Assembly (NCBI GenBank): GCA_019359095.1
Contig: JAHHHZ010000017.1
Span: forward strand, 186,001 to 250,000
Length of the DNA stretch: 64,000 nt
From: Pleurocapsa minor HA4230-MV1
Lineage (GTDB): Bacteria; Cyanobacteriota; Cyanobacteriia; Cyanobacteriales; Xenococcaceae
Direction: 5' to 3'
In this document: positions 40,107 through 49,218 of the stretch, piece after piece
Layout of the letters: the number at the start of each line of letters is the position of its first letter
Position numbering within the stretch: the first letter of the stretch is position 1
Notes under the pieces: model-generated
The model's database searches: none
What the model saw: only the letters and a program-made list of their open reading frames with translations
Told to the model about the DNA's origin: nothing
Position numbers and translations under genes: made by a program

Positions 40107-41453
40107 ATGCAGTTTGACAAAATTCTGATCGCCAATCGAGGAGAGATTGCTCTACGCATTTTACACACCTGTGCCGAAATGGGTATTGCTACTGTAGCCG
40201 TACACTCTACTATCGATCGCCAAGCTCTCCACGTTCAGTTGGCAGATGAAAGCGTCTGTATTGGCCCTCCTCCATCGGGCAAAAGTTATCTTAATATTCC
40301 CAATATCATTGCTGCTGCTTTAACTCGTAATGCGACGGCAATTCATCCTGGTTATGGATTTCTGGCAGAAAATGCTCGCTTTGTAGAAATCTGCAACGAT
40401 CACCAACTAACTTTTATTGGCCCTTCAAAAGAGGCGATGTTAGCGATGGGTGACAAATCAACCGCTAAGAAAACGATGCAGCAGGCAAAAGTACCTACTG
40501 TTCCTGGGAGTAATGGTCTACTGCGGGATGAGTCAGAAGCCAAAGCGATCGCCGATCAAATTGGCTATCCTGTGATGATCAAAGCTACAGCAGGTGGTGG
40601 TGGTCGAGGAATGCGTCTGGTACGAGAAGAAGCGGAACTAATAAGAATGTTTCAAGCTGCTCAGGGTGAGGCGGAGGCTGCTTTTGGCAACGGAGGGGTT
40701 TATCTAGAAAAGTTTGTCGAAAATCCACGACATATTGAGTTTCAAATTATTGCTGACAGTCATGGCAATGTCGTTCACCTGGGAGAGCGGGATTGTTCGA
40801 TCCAACGTCGTCACCAAAAACTCCTGGAAGAAGCTCCCAGTGCTGTATTAAGCGCCGAATTACGCCAGAAAATGGGAGACGCTGCGGTTAGAGCCGCTAA
40901 ATCAATTAATTATGTCGGTGCAGGGACAATTGAGTTTTTACTCGACAAATCAGGTAATTTCTACTTTATGGAAATGAATACCCGTATTCAGGTAGAACAT
41001 CCTGTAACAGAAATGGTGACAAACATAGACTTGATTGCTGAACAAATTCGGGTAGCCCAGGGAGAAAAACTAAGATTTACCCAAGAGCAAGTACAGCTTC
41101 GTGGTCATGCGATCGAATGTCGAATTAATGCTGAAGATCCTAAGCACAATTTCCGTCCCCATCCAGGAAGAATCAGCGCCTATTTACCACCAGGAGGCCC
41201 AGGAGTAAGAATGGATTCTCATGTTTATACTGACTATGAGATTCCTGCATATTATGACTCTTTGATTGGGAAACTAATTGTCTGGGGTGAAAACCGCGAT
41301 TTGGCAATTAAGCGGATGAGACGAGCTTTAAGAGAATGTGCCATTACAGGAGTTCCTACTACCATTGAGTTTCATCAACGAATTTTAGAAACTCCTGCCT
41401 TTTTAAATGGGGAAATTTACACTAATTTTATTGCCGAACATCTAAGCGATTGA
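40107..41453 (+). CDS. accC: Biotin carboxylase subunit of acetyl-CoA carboxylase
   Basis: 448 residues, full length. It carboxylates the biotin of AccB with bicarbonate and ATP, the first step of fatty acid synthesis. Motifs: [17 protein letters not shown]-grasp loop [30 protein letters not shown], and [18 protein letters not shown] with the catalytic region. Other acc genes are not adjacent, as usual in cyanobacteria. Confidence 0.97.
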   Translation: MQFDKILIANRGEIALRILHTCAEMGIATVAVHSTIDRQALHVQLADESVCIGPPPSGKSYLNIPNIIAAALTRNATAIHPGYGFLAENARFVEICNDHQLTFIGPSKEAMLAMGDKSTAKKTMQQAKVPTVPGSNGLLRDESEAKAIADQIGYPVMIKATAGGGGRGMRLVREEAELIRMFQAAQGEAEAAFGNGGVYLEKFVENPRHIEFQIIADSHGNVVHLGERDCSIQRRHQKLLEEAPSAVLSAELRQKMGDAAVRAAKSINYVGAGTIEFLLDKSGNFYFMEMNTRIQVEHPVTEMVTNIDLIAEQIRVAQGEKLRFTQEQVQLRGHAIECRINAEDPKHNFRPHPGRISAYLPPGGPGVRMDSHVYTDYEIPAYYDSLIGKLIVWGENRDLAIKRMRRALRECAITGVPTTIEFHQRILETPAFLNGEIYTNFIAEHLSD

Positions 41454-41533
41454 TTCTATCTTTAATCTAGATTTGTTAGCAGGCGATCGCCCTAAATGCG
41501 ATCGCGCGAATATCGTCTCTAAGACGGATTGAA

Positions 41534-41821
41534 TTAATGATTGAGCGCCATCGTAATTAATCCTTGCTGACCAACTAAAATCTCTCTCAAGAGAGTACAC
41601 ACCCCAACTAAAATAATTGGTGTAATATCAACGCCCCCAATCGGCGAAACAAGCTTACGTAAGGGCTTAAGCACAGGCTCGGTCGGCAAAACTACCAGAC
41701 TAAAGGGAAACTTAGTCAATTCCGCTTGAGGATACCAAGTAAGGACAATTCTAAAAATAAACAAGATTGTCATTAATCCTAGTAGCAGGTTAATGCCGAT
41801 AGTGCCGATAGTTAAATTCAT
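41534..41821 (-). CDS. YggT family (Ycf19-like) membrane protein
   Basis: 95 residues, two membrane helices. FRIVLTWYPQ and PTEPVLKPLRKLVSPIGGVDITPIILV are the YggT signature. Homologues (Ycf19 in plastids, CcmB-type factors) are linked to membrane organisation and cytochrome b6f or nucleoid placement, but the role is not settled. It converges on accC. Confidence 0.88.
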   Translation of the reverse strand: MNLTIGTIGINLLLGLMTILFIFRIVLTWYPQAELTKFPFSLVVLPTEPVLKPLRKLVSPIGGVDITPIILVGVCTLLREILVGQQGLITMALNH

Positions 41822-41973
41822 ATTTATGACTAAATGTTAAATGTCAGATCAAATCACTTAATGTAAACATATATTATGTATTTTACGGTTATTTCAGAAC
41901 CTCGATGCCCTTAAGGCAAAATAAATTTCCCGAAAATAAATAATTAAATAAGCAACATCATAATAAACTTTAG

Positions 41974-42034
41974 TTTTGGTTAAAAAACTTTTAGAATTAT
42001 AAAACAACGTAAACTATTAAAGTTAAAACCAAAA
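41974..42034 (+). promoter_or_regulatory. Inverted repeat upstream of psbX
   Basis: TTTTGGTT at 41974-41981 and AACCAAAA at 42027-42034 form an 8-bp inverted pair ending 19 bp before the psbX ATG. It may fold in the leader or serve as a protein site; AT-rich context makes chance occurrence possible. Confidence 0.3.
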
Positions 42035-42053
42035 TATAGTCAGGACAAAAATT

Positions 42054-42173
42054 ATGACCCCTTCTCTATTCAATTTCCTTTTAAGTATCGGTCTTGGTGC
42101 AGTAATCGTAGTTATTCCCGCAACCATTGCTTTAATCGTCCTTAGTCAAAGCGACAAAATCGAACGAGGATAA
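42054..42173 (+). CDS. psbX: Photosystem II protein PsbX
   Basis: 39 residues: MTPSLFNFLLSIGLG, then VIPATIALIVLSQSDKIERG. A single membrane helix with the IALIVLSQSDKIER end is characteristic of PsbX, a small subunit near cytochrome b559 and the QB site. An AGGAC box precedes the ATG. It lies 264 bp before ycf66; this neighbour order is common in cyanobacteria. Confidence 0.95.
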   Translation: MTPSLFNFLLSIGLGAVIVVIPATIALIVLSQSDKIERG

Positions 42174-42437
42174 AGACGGCTGGCTGATTCTAGCTACCAA
42201 AATATAAGCAATTAAACGGCGGAATCATCTCTAGAGTGGAGAAACGGTATTGTTACTGTTACAAAGGTTTCGTCGTTATTTTTTAGGTTTAAATTGCAGT
42301 CGATCGATGCTAGTCTTAAATTCCAAATTAAATATCTAAAAAATCCTAGGTAGAAAGAGAAGATACACTACTTAAGATGAGGTATGGATAGAATAGGTGT
42401 TAGTTAAAACCAAGAGAATTAGATTGGGAGAGTATTC

Positions 42438-43577
42438 ATGGTCAATGTAGGGGGCGGCCCAGCTTTTATATTGGGTCTGTTTTTAGCCATAGCAGGAGCA
42501 GGATTTTTTTTCCTGCGGTCAGTTCGCCCAGAGTTGGCAAGGGATTATGATGTTTTCTTTGCTGCTGTAGGTTTACTCTGTGGCATTATTTTAATTTTCT
42601 ATGGTTGGCGGCTTGAGCCAGTTTTACAGTTTAGTCAATTTTTACTTACGGGAACGGCAGTTTTCTTTGCCTTTGAGAGTGTCAGAATGCGCGGTGTCTC
42701 AACAGAACAAGCTAGACGCAACACAGCCACAGTCGATCGCGATCGCCCCGTGAGTCGTACCAGGGTTTATACCGAGGCGGAATTAGATAAAATTGACCCC
42801 TATGACAATGTTTACGAAGGGGCTGAACCTAACTATAGTAGTCCTAGATTGAGGGGGTATGAAGACCCGCAACCCCGCTCTAGTCGTCGTCCTGCTAGCA
42901 GAAATAGAACTACACCAGCACCATCAGTTGATATTCGGGATGAACCTCGACGAAGACCAACTCGCAACCGTCCTGAAACGAGAGATTCGGTAGTTCGAGA
43001 ACCTCAAAATGATTACCCGAGCGGTACACCTCGCGATCGCTATGGTTACGAAGAACCCAATAGTCGTCCTCCCCGTCGCCGTCCAGCTACGCCAGCTAGG
43101 GATGCCTATGATGAATGGGATGATGCTCCCAAATCTGCTTCGCGTCCTCGTCGTCCTGCTACTCCCGCTGTAGATAGTTACGATCAACGAAATAATAACT
43201 CTGTTCGAGAGGATCGTTATGCTTCTCCCGCTCAATCTCCTGAACCTAGACGTAGACCAAACCCAGCGGATTTAGGTAGAAGCTATGAACCAGAAGCTGA
43301 TTACCCTGAAAATGATTTAGGCAGTAGCTACGATAATTCTGACTCAGGCAGAAGTTATGATGATGAACAAAAGCCGATTCCTGGAGATTATGTTGTCGAT
43401 TATCAGCCTCTAGAAGATGTGGGGACTGGTTATTCAGATGATTATGATGACTCTGAAGGAAATAATTATGATGATTACGATGAGTCAGAAAGTGACTCTG
43501 AGCAAGACGGCTACAACGACTATGACGATCGGCCAGAGCGTCGTAAACCAATCAACTTGAATAACGATTACGACTAA
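42438..43577 (+). CDS. ycf66: Ycf66 family protein
   Basis: 379 residues. The first 90 residues hold three or so membrane helices and match Ycf66 (FLRSVRPELARDYDVFFAAVGLLCGIILIFYGWRLEPVLQFSQFLLTGTAVFFAFES). The rest is a long disordered tail rich in Arg, Pro, Asp, Tyr and Ser, with repeated PRRRPATPA-like and DDYD-like runs. Function unknown; found in cyanobacteria and some plastids, so probably thylakoid-related. Confidence 0.92.
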   Translation: MVNVGGGPAFILGLFLAIAGAGFFFLRSVRPELARDYDVFFAAVGLLCGIILIFYGWRLEPVLQFSQFLLTGTAVFFAFESVRMRGVSTEQARRNTATVDRDRPVSRTRVYTEAELDKIDPYDNVYEGAEPNYSSPRLRGYEDPQPRSSRRPASRNRTTPAPSVDIRDEPRRRPTRNRPETRDSVVREPQNDYPSGTPRDRYGYEEPNSRPPRRRPATPARDAYDEWDDAPKSASRPRRPATPAVDSYDQRNNNSVREDRYASPAQSPEPRRRPNPADLGRSYEPEADYPENDLGSSYDNSDSGRSYDDEQKPIPGDYVVDYQPLEDVGTGYSDDYDDSEGNNYDDYDESESDSEQDGYNDYDDRPERRKPINLNNDYD

Positions 43578-43611
43578 TCGATCATTCGTTACAAGTTAAA
43601 AACTACTACAG

Positions 43612-45466
43612 CTAAATTTGATAAGCTTGAGCTTGCATTTGCCAAAGATAAGCATATTCTTCTTGCTGCTGTAACAATTGTTGATGAGTTCCTTGTTCTA
43701 TTAGTTTGCCTGCTTTTAAAACTATAATCCGATCGCACATAGAGACAGAAGCCAGACGATGAGTAACTAAAATTGCTGTTTTACCTCTGACTAATTCTGA
43801 GAAACGGCTGTAGATTTCGTATTCACTGCGAGGATTTAAAGCTGCCGTCGGTTCATCTAAGACTAGTAGCTGCGCTTGTTGTTCACGGATAAAAGCTCTG
43901 GCGATCCGTAGGGTACACCCATTCGGGTGCAAGCGCTTGGAGCGTAATCGCAATTTTTTGCCATTCTCCTCCAGAAAGTTCTGTGCCATCAAATTGCTTC
44001 CCTAACAAGGTTTGGTATTGGTGTTCTAGGCGATCGATCTTGTCGGCAATTCCCGCTTTTGTGGCAGCTAGTTTGAGTTTAGGTAGTTTTTCTAAAGCGG
44101 TTAAATCTCCCAAGGCAATATTTTCGCCAACGGTTAAACTATAGCGACAGAAATCTTGAAACACTACTGCTATTTGTTGTCGCCACCGAGCTAAATCTAG
44201 CTGTTTGAGGTCGATTCCATCTACTAAAATTCTGCCTCTACTAGGATCGTAAAGTCGAGCTAAAAGTTTAATAATGGTGGTTTTTCCTGCGCCATTTTCC
44301 CCCACTAAAGCTAATGTTTCACCTGCTCTAAGAGTAAAAGAAACTTGCTCTAATGCTAGTCTGCCATCGGGATAAGCAAAAGATACATTATCAAAGACAA
44401 TTGCTGAGGCGATCGGGTTGGGGACATTTTTATCACTAACAGTAAGATCCATAGTCGGTTGACTGCCTAAAAACTTATACAAACGCTCCATAAAAATTAG
44501 AGATTGTTGCAAATTCAAAAATTCCGCAACTAAAACCTGCAAGCTGGTTTGAATCGAATTTAAAGCTTGAATGAATAGTAAAACATTTCCTGCGGTGATC
44601 TGTTTATTTACTGCTCGTATGATAACTCGATAAAAGGCGATCGCACTACCCCCAACACTTAAAATTTCCCAAATGCTCAAACTCAAAGCCTTTTTACCTC
44701 GTATCTTACGCATCGCTTGATATTTATCGTCAAAAGCTTCTTGATAGCGTTGCTTAAATAATGAACCTAATCCAAATAGACGAACTTCTTTGGCATAAGT
44801 ATCGGTTAAAAGTACGGAAGAATAATATTTCATCCTGCGAGATTGAGAGCTTTTTGATGACATTGTTGTCCAAAGATCCCATTGAACCTTAAAAGTGAAA
44901 TAAACCTGGGGGAATGATGTAGCTAAAAGTAAGAGTGGAATCCACCAAGCAAGAGGAAATAGTAAAACCAACATCGTAATGAGATTGAGCAAATATTGAC
45001 AGCCATGACCAAAAAATAGAATTAGATTAAAGGGCTGTTGATCTACTTCTTCTTCAATTAATTGAATTTCATTATAAAAATTAGCGTCCTCAAAATAAAT
45101 CAAATCGACAAAACTATTAGCTTTATTAAGAATTGATAGATTAATATGTGCCGTAAGTTTTTCAATAGTATTTCTCAGACTAGCATCATAAAATGGCTCT
45201 AGAAGACTTTGTACTAAAATTGCTGTGACCCAAGCAATAACTAGAGAAAACAAACTCTGATAATTGTCCAGCTGCTGAGAGCTTAAACCACCTGCTACGG
45301 CATCAACTATTTGTTTACTAATCCAGATACTAATCCCAGGAGAGACTCCTCGTACCAACATAGTAAAAGTTATCAAAGCAACTTCTTTGGGAGCAGCTTG
45401 CCAAATTAATGGCAAAGAACGAAGCAAAATTTGGCTGTATTTAGCGAATAAATTGAGATATTGCAT
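43612..45466 (-). pseudogene. ABC exporter (permease-ATPase) frameshifted by a 43-bp insertion
   Basis: The gene starts at ATG 45466 with a six-helix ABC membrane domain, then an ATPase domain with Walker A VGENGAGKTT and signature LSGGEWQKIAI. At 43906-43948 a 43-bp palindromic sequence interrupts what would be a HIP1 octamer; the frame then runs to a stop at 43883. The rest (ARAFIREQQAQLLVLDEPTAALNPRSE..., LVTHRLASVSMC) continues to 43612 in another frame. Removing 43 bp leaves 1812 bp, exactly 604 codons. Walker B and the switch His are therefore lost in the protein. Confidence 0.92.
43906..43948. mobile_element. 43-bp palindromic insertion inside the ABC exporter gene
   Basis: The insert splits GGCGATCGC, leaving GGCGAT on one side and CGC on the other, with a 3-bp GAT/ATC duplication at its edges, so the unit itself is about 40 bp. 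It has a hairpin core ACACCC-ATTC-GGGTGC (one G-T pair) and a second AAGCGCTT palindrome. The CCGTAGGG word at one edge recurs, inverted, in the mntP spacer at 18843-18850. No coding capacity. Confidence 0.8.
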
Positions 45467-45823
45467 TTATTTTAAACTTTAAAACTCAAACTCGATTCCG
45501 CAATTAGATACAAAATAGATCTCTTTCAGCTTTAATATCTACGTCTTTTTGTAACTAATAAATATTTAAATATTAGAGGGGTGCAGGAGCTACTTTATGG
45601 CTGCAATATTGTACTTAATGAACCTATAAATGTAAATTACTAACAGTCACAATATTATTTTTGCGAGTAAGTGGTAACTTGCTCCGTTTTTTTGGCTGGA
45701 TTAGCAATTTATTATGTATTTGCGTAACATGGATGTCAAAATTGCTAAAAAAACTTAAGATAATGTTTTTTAACCAAAACTTTGCTGTAAACCTAAACAA
45801 TAAGCAGAATTTTGGTATTTTTT
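45467..45823. other. 357-bp divergent promoter region
   Basis: Spacer between the broken ABC exporter and glpK. Two tiny frames begin with ATG (about 45597 and 45714) but are under 15 codons and lack ribosome binding sites. No repeat recognised. Confidence 0.4.
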
Positions 45824-47317
45824 ATGACCGATAGTAAATATATTCTCGCTCTCGATCTCGGTACTACAGGCAATCGAGCTATTTTATTTAATCGCCAGGC
45901 GGATGTTGTTGGTCAGGCGTATCAGGAATTAACGCAATATTATCCCCAACCAGGGTGGTTAGAACACGATGCAGCTGAAATTTGGCAAGCTGTTAGTAGC
46001 TGTATTCAGCAGGTGATTACCGAGAAAAAAGTAAACCCGCAAGAGATTGCGGCAATTGGTCTAACGGTACAGCGAGAAACCTGCTTACTCTGGGATAAAA
46101 CTACAGGTAAACCGCTACATAAGGCCATTGTCTGGCAGGATCGCCGTACTGCCGATCGCTGCGATCGCCTAAGAGCCGAAGGCAAAGCGGAAATGATCGA
46201 ACAAACTACAGGCTTGGTTTTGGATGCTTATTTTTCGGCGACTAAGTTAGGCTGGCTAATTGATTGGGTTAAGGAGCATCAACCCGATACCAACTGGGAT
46301 AACGTAATGGCTGGAACAGTAGACACTTGGGCATTGTGGAATTTAACAGGTAGAAAAGTTCACGCCACAGACGTAAGTAATGCTAGCCGTACCATGTTAA
46401 TGAATCTCGATACGCAAGACTGGGACGAGTCTTTACTGGAACTATTTAAAATTCCCCGTCAGATTATGCCTGAAATTAAACCTAGTATGGGTATCTTTGG
46501 CAATAGCGATCGCCGTATTTTAGACGTAGAAATTCCGATTACGGCTATCTTTGGCGATCAACAGGCTGCTTTATTTGCCCACGGCTGCGATCGCCCTGGA
46601 CTAGTTAAGTGTACCTATGGCACGGGATGTTTCATCGTGGCGCAGACGGGAACAACCATAACCAGGTCAAATCATCGGCTTCTTTCCACGGTGGCATGGA
46701 GTACTCCAGCACAAACTTACTATGCCCTGGAAGGAGCAATCTTTACTACAGGAGCTTCGATTCAGTGGCTACGAGATGGCTTGCAGTTGATTACAAATGC
46801 TGCGGAGACGGAAATTTTAGCTAATCAGGTAGAAAATACCAACGGAGTCTACTTTGTCCCTGCTCTTAGCGGTTTAGGTGCGCCTCACTGGGATATGAAA
46901 GCCAGGGGAGCTTTTATGGGCATTACAGGTGGTGTGAAACGAGAACATATGGTGCGGGCAGTTCTAGAAGCGATCGCCTATCAGGTAAAAGAAGTGGTTG
47001 ATGCTGTTAATCAAGATAGCGATAGTCCTGTTACCCTACTGAAAATTGACGGTGGAGTAGCGCAAAATAACTTTTTGACTCAGTTCCAGGCAGATGTCTT
47101 AGGAGTGACCCTAGAGCGCCCTAAAATGCTTGATGCTACCGCCCAAGGTGCAGCCTTTGGTGCAGGATTAACCATTAACTTTTGGTCTGACTATCAGCAG
47201 TTAGTTAGCGATCGCCAAGTAGAAAAGATCGAGCCAGGTATCGGACAAGCCCAGGCACAGGAAAACTTTGCTATGTGGTCAAAAGCGGTTGCCAGGGCAA
47301 AAGATTGGATTGAATAA
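45824..47317 (+). CDS. glpK: Glycerol kinase
   Basis: 497 residues from ATG 45824; a TTG four codons upstream is less likely. FGGY kinase: ILALDLGTTGNRAILFN phosphate loop, WLEHDAAEIWQ, GLTVQRETCLLWDKTTGKP, GDQQAALFAHGC and the CTYGTGCF adenosine region, then LKIDGGVAQNNFLTQFQADVLG. It makes glycerol-3-phosphate. The usual Asn of GVTNQRET is Val here (GLTVQRET), an odd substitution near the glycerol site. Confidence 0.93.
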   Translation: MTDSKYILALDLGTTGNRAILFNRQADVVGQAYQELTQYYPQPGWLEHDAAEIWQAVSSCIQQVITEKKVNPQEIAAIGLTVQRETCLLWDKTTGKPLHKAIVWQDRRTADRCDRLRAEGKAEMIEQTTGLVLDAYFSATKLGWLIDWVKEHQPDTNWDNVMAGTVDTWALWNLTGRKVHATDVSNASRTMLMNLDTQDWDESLLELFKIPRQIMPEIKPSMGIFGNSDRRILDVEIPITAIFGDQQAALFAHGCDRPGLVKCTYGTGCFIVAQTGTTITRSNHRLLSTVAWSTPAQTYYALEGAIFTTGASIQWLRDGLQLITNAAETEILANQVENTNGVYFVPALSGLGAPHWDMKARGAFMGITGGVKREHMVRAVLEAIAYQVKEVVDAVNQDSDSPVTLLKIDGGVAQNNFLTQFQADVLGVTLERPKMLDATAQGAAFGAGLTINFWSDYQQLVSDRQVEKIEPGIGQAQAQENFAMWSKAVARAKDWIE

Positions 47318-47326
47318 GCAGGGGCG

Positions 47327-47366
47327 ATTCCCTAATTCCCTAATTCCCTAATTCCCTACTTCCCTA
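47327..47366. repeat. Tandem octamer ATTCCCTA
   Basis: Four exact ATTCCCTA units and one CTTCCCTA unit between the converging glpK and gcvT genes; the last unit supplies the stop codon of gcvT. Confidence 0.85.
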
Positions 47367-48479
47367 CCGATGAGAAGCGCGATAAAAAGGTTTCTTAACT
47401 ACGGTAGCAGGATAGTTTTTACCCCGAATTTCGACTTCTAGAGTCTGTCCTGGTTTGCTAAGAGAGGTAGGAACATAAGCCAGGGCGAGCGCTTTACCCA
47501 CTGTTGGCGCTAAAGTACCACTAGTAACTTCTCCCACGGCTGCCCCATCAAAGATAACCCGATAGCCATGACGAGCGATATATCTACCTGACATTTCTAG
47601 TCCTACTAGACGGCGTTTAACTCCTGTGGCTTTTTGTTGCTCTAATACCGAACGTCCAATAAAATCACCTTTATCCTTGAGGTGTACAACCCAACCTAAG
47701 CCAGCTTCTAGAGGACTAATCGTCTCATTAATTTCGTGTCCATAGAGGCTCATTGCTGCTTCTAAACGCAAAGTATCCCTAGCGCCTAATCCACAGGGAG
47801 TAACTCCTGCTTGCTGTAAAGATCTCCATAGCTGTTGTGCTGCCTCTGGATCTAACATAATTTCAAAGCCATCTTCTCCTGTATAGCCAGTGCGAGCGAT
47901 AAATGCCGATGAACCATTAATAGCTACAGTGCGATGGTCAAATGCTTTTAGGGAAGTAAGATCTGTGGTGGTTAGTTCTTGCAGAATTTGGGCAGCTTTC
48001 GGCCCTTGGAGCGCGATTAAAGCCTGGGATTGAGAAAGATCTTGCATTTCCACCGAACTATCTTTTAGATGACTTAAAATCCAAGCCTTATCTTTATCTT
48101 TTGTCCCCGCATTAACAATTACAGTTGCTTGCTGTTGAGTTCCTGCTGTTCCCTGATAATAAAAGATAATGTCATCAATTATTCCTCCTTGAGGATTTAG
48201 CAGCACTGAATACATTGCTTGACCAGGCTGTAGACGACTTAAATCAGAAGGGACTAAAGTTTGCCAGGCATCAATTAAGCGATCGCCCAGAAAACTAAAT
48301 TTGCCCATGTGAGAAATATCAAACATTCCCGCCCCAGAGCGTACCGCCTCATGTTCTAGCTTCAATCCTGAAAACTGTACAGGCATTTCCCAACCCGAAA
48401 AAGCCGTAAATCTTGCCTTTTGTTCCCAAGCCAATTGGTATAGAGGAGTTCGCAGTAGTTGAAGTGATTGATCCGCCAT
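47364..48479 (-). CDS. gcvT: Aminomethyltransferase (glycine cleavage T protein)
   Basis: 371 residues. Motifs: WEMPVQFSGLKLEHEAVRSGAGMFDISHMGK, YSVLLNPQGGIIDDIIFY, IARTGYTGEDGFEIML, GLGARDTLRLEAAMSLYGHEI and the C-terminal barrel VGEVTSGTLAPTVGKALALAYV. With GcvP, GcvH and Lpd it cleaves glycine during photorespiration. The other genes are not in the window. Divergent from psbI. Confidence 0.96.
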   Translation of the reverse strand: MADQSLQLLRTPLYQLAWEQKARFTAFSGWEMPVQFSGLKLEHEAVRSGAGMFDISHMGKFSFLGDRLIDAWQTLVPSDLSRLQPGQAMYSVLLNPQGGIIDDIIFYYQGTAGTQQQATVIVNAGTKDKDKAWILSHLKDSSVEMQDLSQSQALIALQGPKAAQILQELTTTDLTSLKAFDHRTVAINGSSAFIARTGYTGEDGFEIMLDPEAAQQLWRSLQQAGVTPCGLGARDTLRLEAAMSLYGHEINETISPLEAGLGWVVHLKDKGDFIGRSVLEQQKATGVKRRLVGLEMSGRYIARHGYRVIFDGAAVGEVTSGTLAPTVGKALALAYVPTSLSKPGQTLEVEIRGKNYPATVVKKPFYRASHR

Positions 48480-48772
48480 ATAGATTACTATTACTGAGAG
48501 TTTAGAGTAGTATCACAAATAAAGATTGATATTTATATAGCTTAAAGCCTGGAGCTGATTCCCGAAGAAAAATCGAATTAAAGTATAGCGATCGGGTATG
48601 ATTTAATAATTACGCAATATTTGTTTCAATAAATTTTTGTTCGTTTACGTTTTGCTGTTAGCTAAAGTGGACTACGACCCATAACATTTTCAGTTGCTGG
48701 GCTAAATTTTGAAACATGAACACTCGTTAATATTTTTGTCCATTTATTTAGATTTATCAGGAGCGAATTAAC

Positions 48773-48889
48773 ATGGCTACTCTTAAAATTGTGGTGTACA
48801 TCACCGTCTTTTTCTTTATCGGACTATTTATTTTTGGTTTTCTCTCCAGCGATCCTTCTCGTAATCCTGGCGGTAGCGACTCAGAATAG
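48773..48889 (+). CDS. psbI: Photosystem II protein PsbI
   Basis: 38 residues: [20 protein letters not shown], then [18 protein letters not shown]. The LKI-VY helix and FGFLS-DPSRNP tail are diagnostic. PsbI is one of the first partners of D1 in reaction-centre assembly. AGGAG lies 9 bp before the ATG. Monocistronic with a clear terminator. Confidence 0.97.
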   Translation: MATLKIVVYITVFFFIGLFIFGFLSSDPSRNPGGSDSE

Positions 48890-48916
48890 TATTGACGATC
48901 TAAAATATCAGAATTA

Positions 48917-48941
48917 GGGGCAGTTTAAAAGCCCCTTTTTT
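48917..48941 (+). terminator. Intrinsic terminator of psbI
   Basis: GGGGC and GCCCC stem with a 9-nt loop followed by six T, 28 bp after the psbI stop. Confidence 0.85.
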
Positions 48942-48972
48942 ATCGCCTTTTTTTATCGCTATTGAGTGGCAA

Positions 48973-49158
48973 ATGAGTACAGCACAGCAATTTTGGTACG
49001 TAATCAAACAAGAAGATGGAACTTGTCAGGTAACGCAGTTTGAGCGCCAACAGACAAAAACCCCAGAGCAAGAACAATGGGGTTCATATAGTAGCCAACA
49101 AGAAGCAATCGCCAAAAAGATTGGTCTAATTCGAGCGGGGAAATGTCAACCTGAGTAG
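48973..49158 (+). CDS. Small conserved hypothetical protein
   Basis: 61 residues, basic and glutamine-rich: FWYVIKQEDGTCQVTQFE, then WGSYSSQQEAIAKKIGLIRAGKCQP. The pattern of an N-terminal beta hairpin followed by a helix is protein-like and, from memory, small cyanobacterial relatives exist. No membrane segment. It lies just after the psbI terminator. Function unknown. Confidence 0.65.
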   Translation: MSTAQQFWYVIKQEDGTCQVTQFERQQTKTPEQEQWGSYSSQQEAIAKKIGLIRAGKCQPE

Positions 49159-49167
49159 TTTATCCGC

Positions 49168-49217
49168 TAATTAAATTATTTTATTATTTAATTAAAAAGC
49201 TTATAGCTTATAGCTCC
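49168..49217. terminator. Convergent AT-rich hairpin plus tandem heptamer GCTTATA
   Basis: TAATTAAAT at 49168-49176 and ATTTAATTA at 49186-49194 form a 9-bp stem with A- or T-rich flanks in both directions, a possible bidirectional terminator. Two GCTTATA heptamers and a partial third follow at 49199-49217. Confidence 0.4.
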
Positions 49218-49218
49218 T

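Noticed and set aside
43612-43992. Separate ABC ATPase gene or programmed frameshift
   Set aside because: The small frame lacks Walker A and its start is inside the inserted repeat; removal of 43 bp rejoins it exactly to the large frame, so it is a broken single gene.
45597-45760. Tiny ATG frames between the ABC exporter and glpK as photosystem peptides
   Set aside because: They are under 15 codons, lack a membrane helix and have no ribosome binding site.
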